From positions 785,494-849,493 of the forward strand of contig JAREIK010003431.1 in NCBI GenBank assembly GCA_029783825.1: a stretch of 64,000 nt of DNA, read 5' to 3'. The position numbers and the translations under genes were made by a program. Below are positions 23,741-36,019 of the stretch, one piece after another; the stretch's first letter is position 1, and every line of letters starts with the position of its first letter. The notes beneath the pieces were generated by a model. The model worked only from the letters and a program-made list of their open reading frames with translations, was not told where the DNA came from and did not search any database. This stretch comes from Sapria himalayana (taxonomy: Eukaryota; Streptophyta; Magnoliopsida; Malpighiales; Rafflesiaceae).

Positions 23741-24620
23741 TGCAAATCTAGCATGTCTAACAAAATTCTCATATATCAGTTAACATATATCAAAAAAGTA
23801 TTAAAGCGAATTAAAATAAACAAAGTATATCTTTTAAGTTTTCTAATGATTGTTAGATTCCTTGATGCTAAGAAATATCCTTTTCAATCCAAAAAAGAAA
23901 ATGAAGCATTATTTGATTTTGAAATACAATATCTTATTGCATGTAATACTTCAATATACTTAACACAGTGTGCAAGGCTAGATATTATATTTTTAGTTAA
24001 TTTATTAGGAAGACTCGGCATTGCACTAACTTGAAGACAATGGAATTGCATAAAACATATCTTACATTACCTTTGTAGAACTACAAATTCGAGTTTATTT
24101 AATTCAAAGAAATTAAATTTAAAAGGATATATAGATTATGGATACCTTTTTGATCTCCATAATGCCCAATCACAAATAGGATATATATTCAAATGTGACA
24201 ATACTATGATCTATTAGGGATCATGTAAGCAAACTTTAATAATACCTTCTTTTAGTCACTATAAGATAATTTCACTACATAAAATAAGCCATGAATATGT
24301 ATGGTTAAGGCTAGTGATATAACACATTTATAAAATATATGAATTATCTTTGATTATAAACATTCTAACGATGATTTATGAAGATAACATTGCATGTATT
24401 AAACAAATTAAAAAATAATATATCAAATATGACTGAACCAAACATATCTCACTAAATTTTTTTCACTCGCGAACTCTAGGAGAATCATGAAATAGAAGTG
24501 AAACAAATACGATCTAGTGATAATTATGCAAATTTATTTATCAAAGTTTTGTCATCATCAACAATCAAAAAATTAACATACGACATCGAGATATGTTAAG
24601 TTTGTTATTAGCCAAATTGA
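23740..24620 (+). pseudogene. Copia RT-RNase H relic
   Basis: An open stretch at 23735-24034 matches the connection segment: KILIYQLTYIKKVLKR, then LDAKKYPF and QYLIACNTSIYLTQCARLDI, equivalent to the usual GALMYLANCTRPDI. RNase H residues follow at 24050-24350. The C-terminal end at 24460-24620 keeps the IEVKQIRSSDN-type reading with stops. Non-functional. Confidence 0.75.
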
Positions 24621-24864
24621 TATTCATCAAAAGAGTATTTTTATATCAAATGTTTATTTGGACATATGTACATGGTACTATCTTTTTTTCACACAAGTTT
24701 TTCCCATTGAATTTTACTGGCATGGTTTTAATGAGACAATTTATTTAGTACATCCAACATCATTCTAAGGTTTACAAATTATTATACTTATTCTCTTTTA
24801 CTACATTTTTCTCAAAAGATTTTTTCTAACATAGTTTTAAAGAGACATATTATTTTTAGTATGG

Positions 24865-25107
24865 TGGAAATCCAAGGAGTATTGTAAAGATGATGTATGA
24901 TTACTCATCTACTATCGAATTAACACTCTTTTTTTATCTTTAAAGATTCTAACCCCTCGTATATTCATTTATCTCAATATATTCAAGTATCTTTTCATAT
25001 TCAAGATGTGAGTCTATTTAAGAGATGATTTAGGCCCTTAAAAGATAGATATATGCAAGATAAGAATTTATTCATATTTTTCTATATTTTCCTTACTTTT
25101 AGAATAA
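24865..25107 (+). repeat. Copia 3' LTR
   Basis: About 243 bp, similar to the split 5' LTR (see 19108-19304). It is preceded at 24690-24860 by the pyrimidine-rich 3' region typical of this copia group (TTTTTCCC-TTGAATTTTACTGGCATGG and a second similar copy near 24820). A TTTAAGAG stretch at about 25017 takes the place of the 5' LTR TATA box. Confidence 0.7.
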
Positions 25108-26252
25108 AAGGCAAGTTTTTCTTTTCTAAAATAATGTAAATAAATTATAATAATATAAATATATGTTCTTCAATATATACTCATAAATCTTGTATAATAT
25201 TTATATATATTTGCGATATGAGTATTATAATTCAATAGTATATAAAATATTCCCTTTCAATGAAATATGTATAAAAATGAGGATACAAATTTGAAATAAT
25301 ATATTTTTATTTCACAACTTTAATGTAACAAATATTTTATAATTATTTGTAAGAAGCAATTATCTGAAATAGATGATAAGATATATTACTAATTAAATAA
25401 CTTTTATGTATATAATAAGAAAATATTGTACCTTAATGCGATGACCAAGCTTTGCCCAAAGATGATATATCTCGAGTTCGAGACAGTCATTATTGACATA
25501 TATGGTTATCAAGATTAAGAGTTGCTTAAATATATAACTCTCAAAACTCATATTAAGTAGTAGTCTTGTACATAGGATAAGACTTTTTTTTATATAACTA
25601 TTATATGAACAAATATGATATATCTTCAAGTACTTCAATTTCACATGCATTTAAAAATAACTCATTCAATATATAATTAACTACAAAAAAATAAAAAGTT
25701 AATACATCCAATATAGGACCTTTCTTCCTAATAAATTATTAAATTATAATAAGATTATAAAGTAATAAAAATCTCATAAATTTATATTTATTATACTATC
25801 TACAATTACATGCAATCTACTTATCTCATCGATGTCTATAATAACTTTAAAATCTACTTTTTTTAATAAATATAATAAAATATTTGAAGGTAGAAGAATA
25901 ATTTTTATACAATAAATATTATAAAATTCGATATATTTGAAGGATTGAAAGATATCATAAGACTTCTATAAAAAGTAAAAATCTACAAAATAATTTAAGA
26001 AAATAAATTTTAAAACAAACAATGAAATTTATGATATTTATAATGAATTAAGGGGAAAATTAATTATTCATATTTATTTCTTACCATTTTTTCATGTAAT
26101 TTGTGGAAATATTAAATAATTTTTGTATATTTCATTTCTATTAATTATTTAAATTTGATTATTATTTTAATTAATTATTGCGTGCATTTAAAATAATAAA
26201 AAATATATATAATAACTAAATAAAATTGAGATAGAGTAATTAAAAAATAAAC
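25108..26252. other. AT-rich spacer, no gene or terminal motif recognised
   Basis: Long A/T stretches and no coding pattern. The only long reading frame (minus, 25393-25650) has no recognisable residues. The spacer separates the copia 3' LTR from the left end of hAT copy 5. Confidence 0.55.
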
Positions 26253-27294
26253 TAGATGTGTCAATCAGGTTGAGCCGGCCCGGCACAAGGCATGACACGA
26301 TTTGGCAGTGCCTGGCCCGACATGGCACGGGAATTTCCCATGCCCATGCCCGTGCCATGCCTGTCCATGACACAAACCATGTTGTGCCTTGCAGAGGCCA
26401 AGCCTCGTGCCGTGCCTGGCCCAGTACCATGGCCCATTGGCACGGTACCTCAGCATCAGCCGAGAAACCGCCCCAGCGATAGAAGCTGAGCCCGATGGTT
26501 CCGGAAACCACCTGAGCCCAAGGCCGATTCCACCCCTCCCCCCCACCCCCAATCCCCAATGGTTCGAATTTAAAAAAAAATAAAAAATTAAAAAATTAAA
26601 ATTTTTAAATTTTAGCCGTTGAATTTCACGTCTAACGGTTATGGGGCAGAATCTGACGGCTCACATGATTCTATCACAAAAGAATCGATAAATTAATAAA
26701 ATAATTAAAAAAATACTTTTATAAAAAAAATTCTTATTTTTATTTTAAAAAAGTCCCCCATCTCCCTAATTTTTATGTTTTACAAAAACATAAATGTACA
26801 TTCTTTCTCGAATCTCTCTCCTAAAATTCACTCTCATGATTTTGGCTAGGCTTTTCAGGACTCACAACTCGGGCTCGGCTTTAAAAGTTAAAATTTGGTG
26901 CACGTGCTTTACCTTTACACTATTTTACATGTATTATTATTTTTTTTAATTAGTTAACTAAAACTCTTAAGTCTTAGCTTAATATTTAAAAATAATTAAT
27001 TTTTTACTCTCTCTCTACTCTTTAATCTATCATTTTGGCTAAAAAAACTAAAAAAATAATAAATACTAATGAAATTAATTTAAATTTAGAAAATAAAAAT
27101 CTTACACAAATGTTCGAGACTGCTAAAACTTTTATTTCTCCGGTCGTCTCAACCCAAACATTTAGAAAATAAAAAATTAGGAGAATTTTTATAATTTAGA
27201 CTCATTTTAATATAATAAAACAAAAAAAAATTAGGAGTGAAAAGAAGAAACGACACTGTGTAAATATTATAAAAAAAATTTTACTTGTAAGAGT

Positions 27295-27507
27295 GTGTTT
27301 GAGACTGGGCATATTAAGAGGCATGCCGAAATATGCACCAAAGAATATGGTGCATTAGATCCTATGCAAACCCAACTTAGTAGTACATTTTTTGATGCTG
27401 GATCCAATTCAATCTCAAAATTTACCTTATTATTATACGGCAGTGAGTTGGGTATGAAAGGCATTGCCAAACTTATCACCTTAATAGGACTTCCGATTAA
27501 ATTTTAG
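27295..27507 (+). pseudogene. hAT transposase fragment of copy 5 (BED finger end and following segment)
   Basis: A 70-codon open fragment beginning in the zinc finger: GHIKRHAEIC retains the His, His and Cys ligands, followed by KEYGALDPMQTQL and a conserved FTLLLYGSELG stretch that parallels residues 86-155 of the copy 4 transposase. Upstream at 27250-27290 the C-K-Y part is present but frameshifted. Confidence 0.8.
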
Positions 27508-27719
27508 AAAATTCAAGAATAATAAGTATCATGCAAAAATATTTTCAGTTTGTTTATCATAAGATTCTTAGATCCACATCAAGGAATATTAAAATTTTAT
27601 AAGTTAGAAAAACACATAATAATTAATAAATTTATGGCATATAATGTGGAGTTGTGTCTGTGACATTGGATATCAGGACTAGTAATAATGATCCATCTTA
27701 TGCATGTCTTACCACCGAC

Positions 27720-30700
27720 CAAAGTTTTAAAAGCCGTAAGGGTAAGGCGAGGTATTTTTGTATTCACGAGGCGAGGCATAGGCCTCGAGGCTTTGAGACG
27801 TAAGCTCATAATATATAATAAATTAATATTTTAAAAAATATAAAATAAAATAGCATAAATAAAAACATAAAAATAATTCTTTAGAATTATTAAAAAAAAC
27901 ATACTAGTTCATTACTTTCACAAATAACCATAACAAAGTCATAAAATAAAAAATAGATTCAACTATACTAATAATTTCAAACTTTAACAAAAAGACATAA
28001 CCAAGTCATGAATTAAGAACACTAGAGTAAATTGTTTTAATTTTAAACCTTCTCTCCAATGGCATCATCATCCTCATCCAATGTATCAAAAGTAGGAAAA
28101 TATCCATTATCATGTATTCTCATTTCATGTAAATCCTTATCATCATCAATTGGTATCAAATTGAACTTCTCTTTGCCTTTGTCTCCACTTGTACCTAACA
28201 TAAATTATTAATTAGGTATAAATATTATAAGTTTATTATTAAATTTAATCAAATTTATGACTTCAATTTTTGAGTACTTACTTGGTGCTTCATTATGTTT
28301 CCTTTTGTAGGAATGTGAAAAAATCATATGATTCGATGATGCTTGAGTCTGTTGGGAGTCGGATGACACAACTCTAATAGTATCAACAGTAAATAACTCA
28401 TCATCCTAAAGTCAACAAAGATCAAGGGGGAGGAGGGGATCTTATTTCTCCGCAATCTACTCATCATCCGAATCAATCTCCTCTACCAAAATCGGATCAA
28501 TATTTTATTTCCTTTGTAGACTTCGTTCTCTCAATCTAGTGTTTTACCTTACATACACTAGAGCATTCAACATTTGATATTCAAGTCTATTTCTTTTTTT
28601 TGTATGTATCTACAAATAATAAAATAAAGAAATTTATATGTTAAAATGAAATAAAATTCTGTGATATTGAAATAAAAACATATGCATAAAAATTTACAAA
28701 AATAAAAATATTACCAATTCAAATATGTTCCAATTTCTTTCACATCCCGAAACACTACAAGGCTAAGGACTCGAATAGTGAACTTTTACAACTCTGGTGT
28801 TGAACCTCCAAAACGCATCCACCAACTTGTAGCATTTCTTAATGTTCGAGAATCAATTACAATACGACTCCCAAATTCACCAATTGCTTGGTCAAATGAG
28901 TCCAACTGAATGTCAACTTTTAAATGTTCTTGATAATCCAATATCCTATCGATGTATTCAAATAATTCATTCCTCACCTCATCAACATTAGAGAACTTAT
29001 CCTCATACCACAATTGAAGATTAAGATAATAACCTGCTGCATGTAAAATATGATGAAATTGAGGAATCCATCTTGCATCAATTTTTCTCCAAATCATGCC
29101 ATATTTTCTCTCCACGCCCCCACAATTAAATGCAATCTTCTCCTTAGCAGAATCCATCAGCTCATAAATATAACTCATGGTTGGTCTTTCCTCTGAATCG
29201 ACCTCTCTCAAGACACTAACTAATGGAATAGTGATCTTTATGCAAAAAGCAACATGATGCCAAAAATTTGGATCAAACAACACTGTACTTCGAGCATTCA
29301 CTCATTCTACCTTTTTAGCCAATTTGCTTGAACACTATTTTTTTGAGGAGAATATTGCAATAAGAGCTTGCTTTTGCTTATAAAGGCTTTGAAGAGTAAA
29401 AAATAAAGTAACAAACTAAGTTATTAATGGACAAAGAAGTTTATGATTTTTTATAAATGTTCTCATCAAACTAAGAACCCAAGTATGCCCATATATGAAC
29501 TTCACTACTTGCCTAGCTCGAGCAAGTGTAGTTTCATGAACAGTTACCTTTCCAATATCCTCCAACATCAAATCAATACAATGTGCAGTACAAGGAGTCC
29601 ACCACAATCTTCTCTTTTTTTCCATAAGCCTCATTCTAGCATTCACATAATTAGAGACATTATCAGTGATGACTTGCACAACATTCTCCTCCCTAATTTC
29701 TTCAACCACATCATCAAGATATTTGAACATCAATTCCTCATTTTTTATTATATCATAAGCATTCATTGATTTTATAAACCAAATATCAGCAGGACTATTC
29801 ACCAAAAAATTGATAAGACACCTACTATTTCCATCTGTCCAACCATCTGACGTAATTGAATATTCATATTGTTTCCAAGCTCTTTTGTGATTTTCCATAA
29901 TGATACTTAGGTCATTCACCTCTTCTCTAAGAATCCATGTCCTCAATTCTTACATAGATGGGGGCTTAAACCCGGGCCCAAAATTTGCAACATCATTTAT
30001 CATAGGAATCCAATAAGGATCATTCACAGTGTTGAATGGGAGACCTTTTGAATACATAAACCTACCAATTTTTCTACACACTTCTTTCATTTCTTCTTGC
30101 TTCCACCTTGAATTCAAAATACTTTGATAAGATTGTGAAATAATAAATTTATCCATAGGTTCCCTGTGAATAGGTTCCCCACTCCAACTACCTAAGGTAC
30201 CAATTGTTTTGGACAATGTACTCTCATGCATTGAAGTTGGAACCATACCAATTTCTTGGAGCAATTCATTTCTTTTTATTTTTTGATCCTTAAAATTGAA
30301 CAATACATCTTTGCGTTTCAATCTAAAATCTTCACTAACTTTGGGGCATGGTTTCATACCATGATAAGTTCCGGCTAAGTGATGTTTGAGTCTATTCACC
30401 CCTCCCGTGCATCTTTGATTGCAAAATTTACATCTCAAATATTGCTCCCCGGAAATTTCAATAATATATTTCCACATAAAATCTTTTCTTCAATTTTCAA
30501 ATTGGAGGAACTCATTCTAAAAAAAACACCAAAAATAATAATCACATTTCTATATAACAATATAATTGACTAAAAAATAATAACAAGACATTATTGAAAA
30601 GAATTTAAAAATGAAATTCAGAATTTTATTGGTTTAAATTTAAAAAAACTAATATTTTTTAGATAAAATTAAGAATGAAATTGGTTTATATGGGTGAGTA

Positions 30701-31115
30701 GGGGGCAGGGGGCTATGGGATGGGGGCTGGGGCTGGGAGAGATTTTTCCTGAATATAGAAGGGCTCATGTTTACGTTTTTGTTAGGTTTTTGTTACGGTT
30801 TTGAGGTAGAAGGGCTCCGGAAGAAGGGATGGAGAGAAGAAAAGAGGGAGAGATTGAAGATAGATGGGATGAAGAGATACCTGGAGTCTGGAGATGAAAC
30901 CAAGATGATCAAATAGTTGCCGCTTGAGTCTCCCCAATATAGTTTGCGTTTTCTTTTTTTCCCGTCGAGCAGTTAGGTTTTTTTCTCGTCGAGCAGTTCA
31001 ATTTTCTTCTCGTCGAGCAATTAAGTTTTTTGACAAACGCCTCAAGGCATTTTGTCGGTGCCTCCCCCCGAGGCACACATCATGGCGCGCCTCAAACTCA
31101 CCTTTGAAAACACAG
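27720..31115 (-). mobile_element. DUF659-type hAT element inserted in hAT copy 5
   Basis: A 3396-bp element with ends CAAAGTTTTAAAAG (27720) and CTGTGTTTTCAAAG (reverse complement of the right end, 31115), 10 of 14 matching. GGCG/CGCC-rich subterminal repeats (GAGGCGAGGC-like on the left, CCTCGGGGGG and GCGCGCC on the right) lie inside. The flanks CCACCGAC (27712-27719) and CAGCCCAC (31116-31123) fit a degraded target duplication. Excising the element restores continuous copy 5 transposase sequence (compare 16890-16925). The gene inside is on the minus strand. This family has different ends from TAGAGGTGTCAAAC. Confidence 0.85.
28043..30514 (-). pseudogene. hAT transposase with BED finger, DUF659 and dimerisation domain
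   Basis: Reads from high to low coordinates. The first ATG (30514) is one base out of frame with the main frame, so there is a small early frameshift. BED finger in the first open part (29950-30477): CKFCNQRC-GG-NRLKHHLAGTYH with C-x2-C and paired His. DUF659 domain in the next (29416-29946): SDGWTDG, VVQVITDN and WWTPCTAHCIDLMLEDIGK. Then the distal domain (28786-29301), a WWM-FG segment, and GCERNW at about 28735, the hAT dimerisation signature. Two introns look intact: 28611-28714 and 28195-28281, both GT-AG. The final exon encodes an acidic tail and stops at 28043. Lesions include the stop between the finger and DUF659 parts, a frameshift near 28785 and two stops in the 28440-28610 exon. 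Non-functional but much better kept than its host. Confidence 0.88.
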
Positions 31116-33204
31116 CAGCCCACTATATAAATTCTAAATAGGCTATGAATAAAAAAATTTTACGATTCCCTGAGATTCATCCTCATGATGGTCAAGTCAT
31201 TTTTAAGTGTATGATGAAAATCTTTAGAGAATATAAAATTCAAAATAAAATCTTTAGTATTACATTTGATAACACATCTAATAATAGAGTAGCAATTAAA
31301 ATATTTGTTAGGAATATTAGAGATACATCATTAGGAAAGATTTTTCATGTCAGATACATGTATCACATGATTAACTTAATTATACAAGCAGGGATGAAGA
31401 TGTGTTCCCCTACTTTGGATAATATACGTAACTCACTAAAATATATTTGCATGTCTCGCATACAACAAAAGTTAGGTAATCTCAATTTATCTGCGAATCT
31501 TTAAAAAAAAAAATTTCAATCGAATGTGAAACACCATTGAAATTACACATACCTAATATTGGAGTCATGTGTTGGATACAAACACGTGATATCCGACTAC
31601 ATCAATAATAAGAATGACAAACTTTTTATTGACGATACTGACTGAGCTATAAAAATTTTATTTATAAAATTCCTAAAGATTTTTTATGATACAATGAACA
31701 TGTTTTCATCGGTTTATACTCACACGAATTACATTGCACTCAGGTGCATATGCAACATTAATAGCATATTTAAGAAGTATAGAGCTAACCCGACACTTAG
31801 CCATATGATTGTAAAGATGAAAATCAATTACTTAAAGTACTGGTTCACCACTTCATCTCTTTATTGTATCGCTGCATGCATGGAGCCTAGGATTAAGGTG
31901 AAAGGAATAGATAATATTTTAACTTATATTTTCTCGTGCATGATCCTGGAAGACCCACCTAAAGGGTTCATTCACGAGAAGTTAACTGACTTTTTTACAT
32001 ACTACGATACTAGATGATGGTAGTAATAGTTAAACTGTGATTACGAATATCGATACCATATTCATATATGATAATTTTTTCATTCAATTAGCAAGGAAGA
32101 ACGAAGGGATGGACTATCGAATAGGAACAAGTTTTCTCGATACTTGATACCAATTACTACTCAATCCTATCACATTATGATACTGAGAATCTTGATATAT
32201 TACAGCGATATAAATCATATGAGTCCACATTTCTCGTACTATCTAAGATGACACAGGATCTACTGACTTCTTCGGTGTCTAACGTAGCATCGAAGTCTAC
32301 TTTTTCTATTGCAATAAATATTATTTCGAATAGGAGATTGAGATTACGTTTAGATATTGTTAAAGCTTTAACATACATGAAGGATTGGGAAGATTTAAGG
32401 TTTAGCATCCAGAATAGTACTGAGACAAGGATTACAGCGAAAGTGGTGGAATTGATTGCTGATGATGAACCACTTGATGAGATTAATGAGATTTTGATAT
32501 TGAGGTTGAAGATGATAATGATACGCTGATGGACTATTAATGAGATTGTCACTTGATGTCTGATGATTGATGATTGCGACACGCCAACGGCGACACGCCA
32601 ACGGCGACACTTATTTTACAGTTATGTTCATGCTTATGCTTATGAGTTATGCTTCATTCTGATTTTTGATTTTGATATTTTGTACTTATTTTTATTTACA
32701 TTATATTTACTTTGAAATTTTATGATTTTTGAGCATTTGGTTTTGTGACTGTCATTTTTGTTAATGAAATTTTATGTTTATATTATTTTTGTGTTTAAGG
32801 ATTTCATTACAAATTCTAAAATTTAATTCTAATATATTATTATCTATTAATCTAATCAATACATAATTAAAATAAATAACATTAAAAAATGAACTTTATA
32901 ATTATTCAAATATTTATAATTTAAATATTTTCAAAAACATTATCTAATTTATATTTTATAATTACATAAATATTATAAATAAAAAATATAAAAAAATATT
33001 TTTTTTAAACCGGCACATTCAGACCTGTACTGGCCCGTACGGGCTTGACCCAGCACAGTAAAAAATAGGCCATCCCGATTGGCCATGCCGATGGGTCGTG
33101 CCAAGCCTGGCCTGAAGAAACCATGCCAGGCCAAGCACGGTAGCATGGTTGAGCGGCCTAAAACCATGTCGGACCGGCCAGACACAACCCATTTGACACT
33201 TCTA

Positions 33205-33879
33205 AAATTAACAAAAAGGTTTAAATTTTAGTCAAGGGGCATTTTGTAGTGGCCCTTAGCCTAGGGTCCATGACTCACCCATAATGCAATCCTTTTATAA
33301 TGTGTCACATCAACACGGCACAATTTTTAAATAGGTCATGCCGACCAATACGATGGTCCATAATAGCTTAACAAAAATTGGTCAACCAGCCAAAACTCTT
33401 AAAACTAATCAAATAACTTAAATAATATTAGATAATAGTTAATCTTATCCTAATGTGCATAAAGTTTATACCCAAATGAGAGATGAAAGAAGAATACAAC
33501 TTAATCATCGAATGTCAAACTTTATTGCACGCAATAAATGAACAAAAACTCTACAAATATTTATGCTAATTGACTATCATGACAATATCATAAGTTGAGC
33601 ATCAATTCTATCTCATTTTCTTCTTTTATTATTATTAGTTGGCATATTTATTTTCAAATAATCGAGTATTACCTTACTCTAGCAGCTACATCCAAACAAA
33701 AAAGAAATGTACAAAAAAATTTGCTAAATATAAATATTATATTAAATTGTTAAGTGACAATCTAATTGAAAATACATATCATTTTCATTTATTAATGAAT
33801 GATAAAATTTTAAATATGCTAAAAATATTAAAATTGAGATGATGAAATAAAAATAATTAAAAATTAAAAAAGATTAGCA
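33205..33879. other. Spacer with a faint subterminal-like block
   Basis: 33240-33390 is GC-richer and contains CATGCCGACC and ACACGGCACA motifs like hAT subterminal DNA, but no matching termini are seen. 33400-33870 is AT-rich; the short plus frame at 33639-33842 is not recognised. Confidence 0.4.
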
Positions 33880-34314
33880 TAAAGATATCAACTGGACTAG
33901 ACGACCTAGGTACAACATGATTTAGTCATCCATGGCACGCCATGACCCAATTCAAAGTCATGCATGAACCAGCTTCATGCCAGCAAGTGGCATGGCTCAG
34001 GCATGCTCAATCAGAGTTCATGGCACAAAAGGTGTGGCATGACACATCCTGACACAAAGACCCATGCAAGCTAAACTGGACCTAACCCAAGCTAGCCTGG
34101 CCTAGCTAAACCAAGTTTGGCAAGACTCAACACAACTCAACATGACCAAAATAAAAAACATGTCAATGAGTTACGTCGAGCTGCCCATTCTTAAAGTCAT
34201 GCCAACATGATACAGCTCATGCTAAAACCCATTTCACGTCGGGCATGACATGATGAACTGAACAAACCTAAAAAATGAGTCATGTTGGCACAAAATGACT
34301 CATCTAAACCTCTA
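33880..34314. mobile_element. Short non-autonomous hAT derivative (MITE-like)
   Basis: 435 bp between TAAAGATATCAAC (33880) and a CATCTAAACCTCTA end (34301-34314), degraded forms of the TAGAGGTGTCAAAC ends. The flanks GATTAGCA (33872-33879) and GATTAGCT (34315-34322) are a 7-of-8 target duplication. The interior is subterminal-type sequence only (CATGGC, GCATGAC and CCAAGCTAG repeats), with no transposase. It is probably an internal deletion derivative of the same family. Confidence 0.75.
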
Positions 34315-34464
34315 GATTAGCTAGTTACCATATTTTATCATGATCTCCCTAGAAGTTCATAAAACTCTATGCCAACTAATATTGACAAATAATTTACCAA
34401 TAAACATTGAAGAATCAGCTAGTTATGTGCATCATATAAAAAGATTACTTTTATGTGTGATGTA

Positions 34465-34506
<42 letters not shown>
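34465..34506. repeat. Microsatellite (AT)n(AC)n
   Basis: Compound dinucleotide repeat, AT then AC units. Confidence 0.95.
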
Positions 34507-34851
34507 CATTAGAAGCAATTTTAATAAATTATATAAAAATATGAGTCAATCTAATAAATAAAATGAGTAGTCTAAAAATATTTCTTAGTTTAACTTATAA
34601 TATTTTGAGCAATTCATAAAAAAATTGTGTGAATGTGTATTATCAAGATAAAAAATTATAATATTTATATTAATTGATAATAAACATAATAAAAAATATA
34701 TGTAAAAGCATGCCAATCATATGTCATATGTGTACGACATTAACAATGTATAATATCACTTCAAATAATACAACATAAAAATGAGAGCTATAAATATGTC
34801 ATTGTCAAATATTTTAAATTATAAATCAATCAAAATATACCAATAATATGG

Positions 34852-35050
34852 TAGTCTAATTGGAAAATAAGATGAATGTTATTATCTTAGGGTCACAAAT
34901 TCAATCCCCATGGATATCGGATACACCCCCAAGACGTCTATCAATTAGATATATCATACTATTGAGATAAGGGTCTTAGCTACTCACACCTTGAGATCTA
35001 AAAAAAGTCCAAGGAATTGTATAGGTTAAATTTGAGAGAGAAATGAGAAA
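34852..35050 (+). mobile_element. Probable tRNA-derived SINE
   Basis: TAGTCTAATTGG (about 34852) fits the pol III A-box (TRGYNNARNNGG). About 50 bp on, GGTCACAAATTCAATCCCC (34900-34918) fits a decayed B-box (GGTTCRANTCC). The body then continues to about 35050 with no coding. The spacing and GTTATTATC text after the A-box are like plant Au-type SINEs. Too short and altered to be a tRNA gene. The 3' end is not defined. Confidence 0.55.
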
Positions 35051-35384
35051 AGAGATTAAAAATATCAATCAAAATGTCTTGTATCAATAATGTGTATATC
35101 ACATAATAAATTTAATGGTAAACTATGAAATAAAAATAATTATTGATTCACAAAAGAAAAATAATGAGTACACTATGTCTGATAATTTGGCCTAACATCA
35201 AAATAAATTTGAAAAATACAATAAAATTATAAATTTAAAAACCTATAAACTTCTAATTAGATATGAGAGTTTGATAAAATTTTACATATCATATATTGAA
35301 AAAAATATATTATATAAAATATAATTTTATATTATTTATAATTCAAAAATGAAATATAAAAATTATTGCACTTTGCAATTTTTT

Positions 35385-35570
35385 GTAGTTATTTTTTTAT
35401 TTATTTTTTCTATTGTTGCATTGTGGATGGGAGCACTTAACATGTAGGCTATCTCAATCCATTTAGCCTATTATATAAAAATATTTCTTATACATTATAT
35501 ATTATTGAGTTTTATAAATCATGGATTGAATTTGTTCATGATATTAGAGTCAAACTCTCGTAGAGTAAAA
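35385..35570 (+). repeat. Copia LTR 3' part and primer-binding site (element C)
   Basis: A GGGAGCACTTAACATGTAGGC motif, then a TATTATATAAAAA box at about 35468, then GATATTAGAGTCAAAC (35549-35564), a decayed initiator-Met primer-binding site (TGGTATCAGAGCCAAAC). The same module recurs at 46.0, 56.25 and 57.7 kb and more weakly at 43.07 and 50.14 kb. Confidence 0.65.
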
Positions 35571-35619
35571 AAACAAGGGTTGCCTACAGAGGGAGGCAAT
35601 TCTCTTTAATAACATGAAA

Positions 35620-35960
35620 CACACATACACAAACAGTTTACAATACAGGTGTGTGCACTATTTATACGCGACAGGCACATGGACATGCAATACAGATGCA
35701 CATCTGTGCATCATAGTGCATCACTGACATCCATGCCTACTATGTAGACATCCATGGTGGATGCGCAAGTGTGTGCAATTTTGAGGCAGAAGATGCATAG
35801 TGGTACAACAGATATTGCACAGTGGGTAACATTGGTGTAGTGTTGTGCACAATGGGTGCAGATTCGTCCAGATTAAGTGCAGTGTGATACTTCGTGGATG
35901 GAGTGTGCACAATGGATGCAATATGATGCACAGTAGGTGTAGTGCTGTGCATTGTGGGTG
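35620..35960. repeat. Degenerate GTGCA/TGCAC tandem-like repeat
   Basis: About a dozen imperfect units around TGCACARTGGRTGCA. The overlapping short reverse frames here (Leu/His/Pro repeats) are translations of this repeat. It lies just after the primer site of element C, where a leader would be. Confidence 0.7.
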
Positions 35961-36019
35961 CAATATTTGTGGTTAGTAGATTTGTTCCGAAATATAGCAT
36001 ATATTTATTTTCATATATA

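Larger units (their letters stand above)
15326..25107 (+). mobile_element. Ty1/copia retrotransposon, sense, both LTRs (interrupted by hAT copy 4)
   Basis: A full-structure but decayed copia element. The 5' LTR is in two parts (15326-15378 and 19108-19304) because hAT copy 4 inserted into it. The 3' LTR is about 24865-25107. In between, read in plus orientation, come gag (19740-20540), protease position (about 20720-20800), integrase (21340-22500 with a foreign insert), RT (23180-23740) and RNase H (24030-24620), the normal copia order. Every domain has stops and frame changes. Without the hAT it is about 6.05 kb. LTR borders are good to about 10-20 bp; I could not confirm its 5-bp target duplication. 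Confidence 0.85.
26253..33204 (+). mobile_element. RICESLEEPER-like hAT relic, copy 5
   Basis: The left end TAGATGTGTCAATC (26253) and right end ATTTGACACTTCTA (ending 33204) are flanked by AAATAAAC (26245-26252) and AAATTAAC (33205-33212), a 7-of-8 target duplication. GC-rich end blocks lie at 26265-26560 and 33010-33190. Transposase remnants: finger region 27280-27360, core 27360-27710 continuing at 31124-31500, and distal part 31560-32520 including the SSVxxVASKSTFS-like dimerisation segment at about 32260-32330. The body is split by the DUF659-type hAT at 27720-31115. At 32197 this copy keeps CAG where copy 4 has a TAG stop. Many stops; non-functional. Confidence 0.9.

Noticed and set aside
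15326..25107. Integrated plant pararetrovirus or gypsy element
   Set aside because: Domain order is gag, protease, integrase, RT, RNase H, which is copia; no movement protein or chromodomain seen.
33240..33400. Additional complete hAT derivative
   Set aside because: Subterminal-like words are present but no pair of termini or target duplication could be found.
34852..34920. tRNA gene
   Set aside because: Only A- and B-box text fits; acceptor, D and anticodon stems cannot be formed, so a SINE head is more likely. The same holds for 44222-44280.
35721..36000. His/Leu/Thr-rich reverse frames
   Set aside because: Translation of a degenerate TGCAC repeat.
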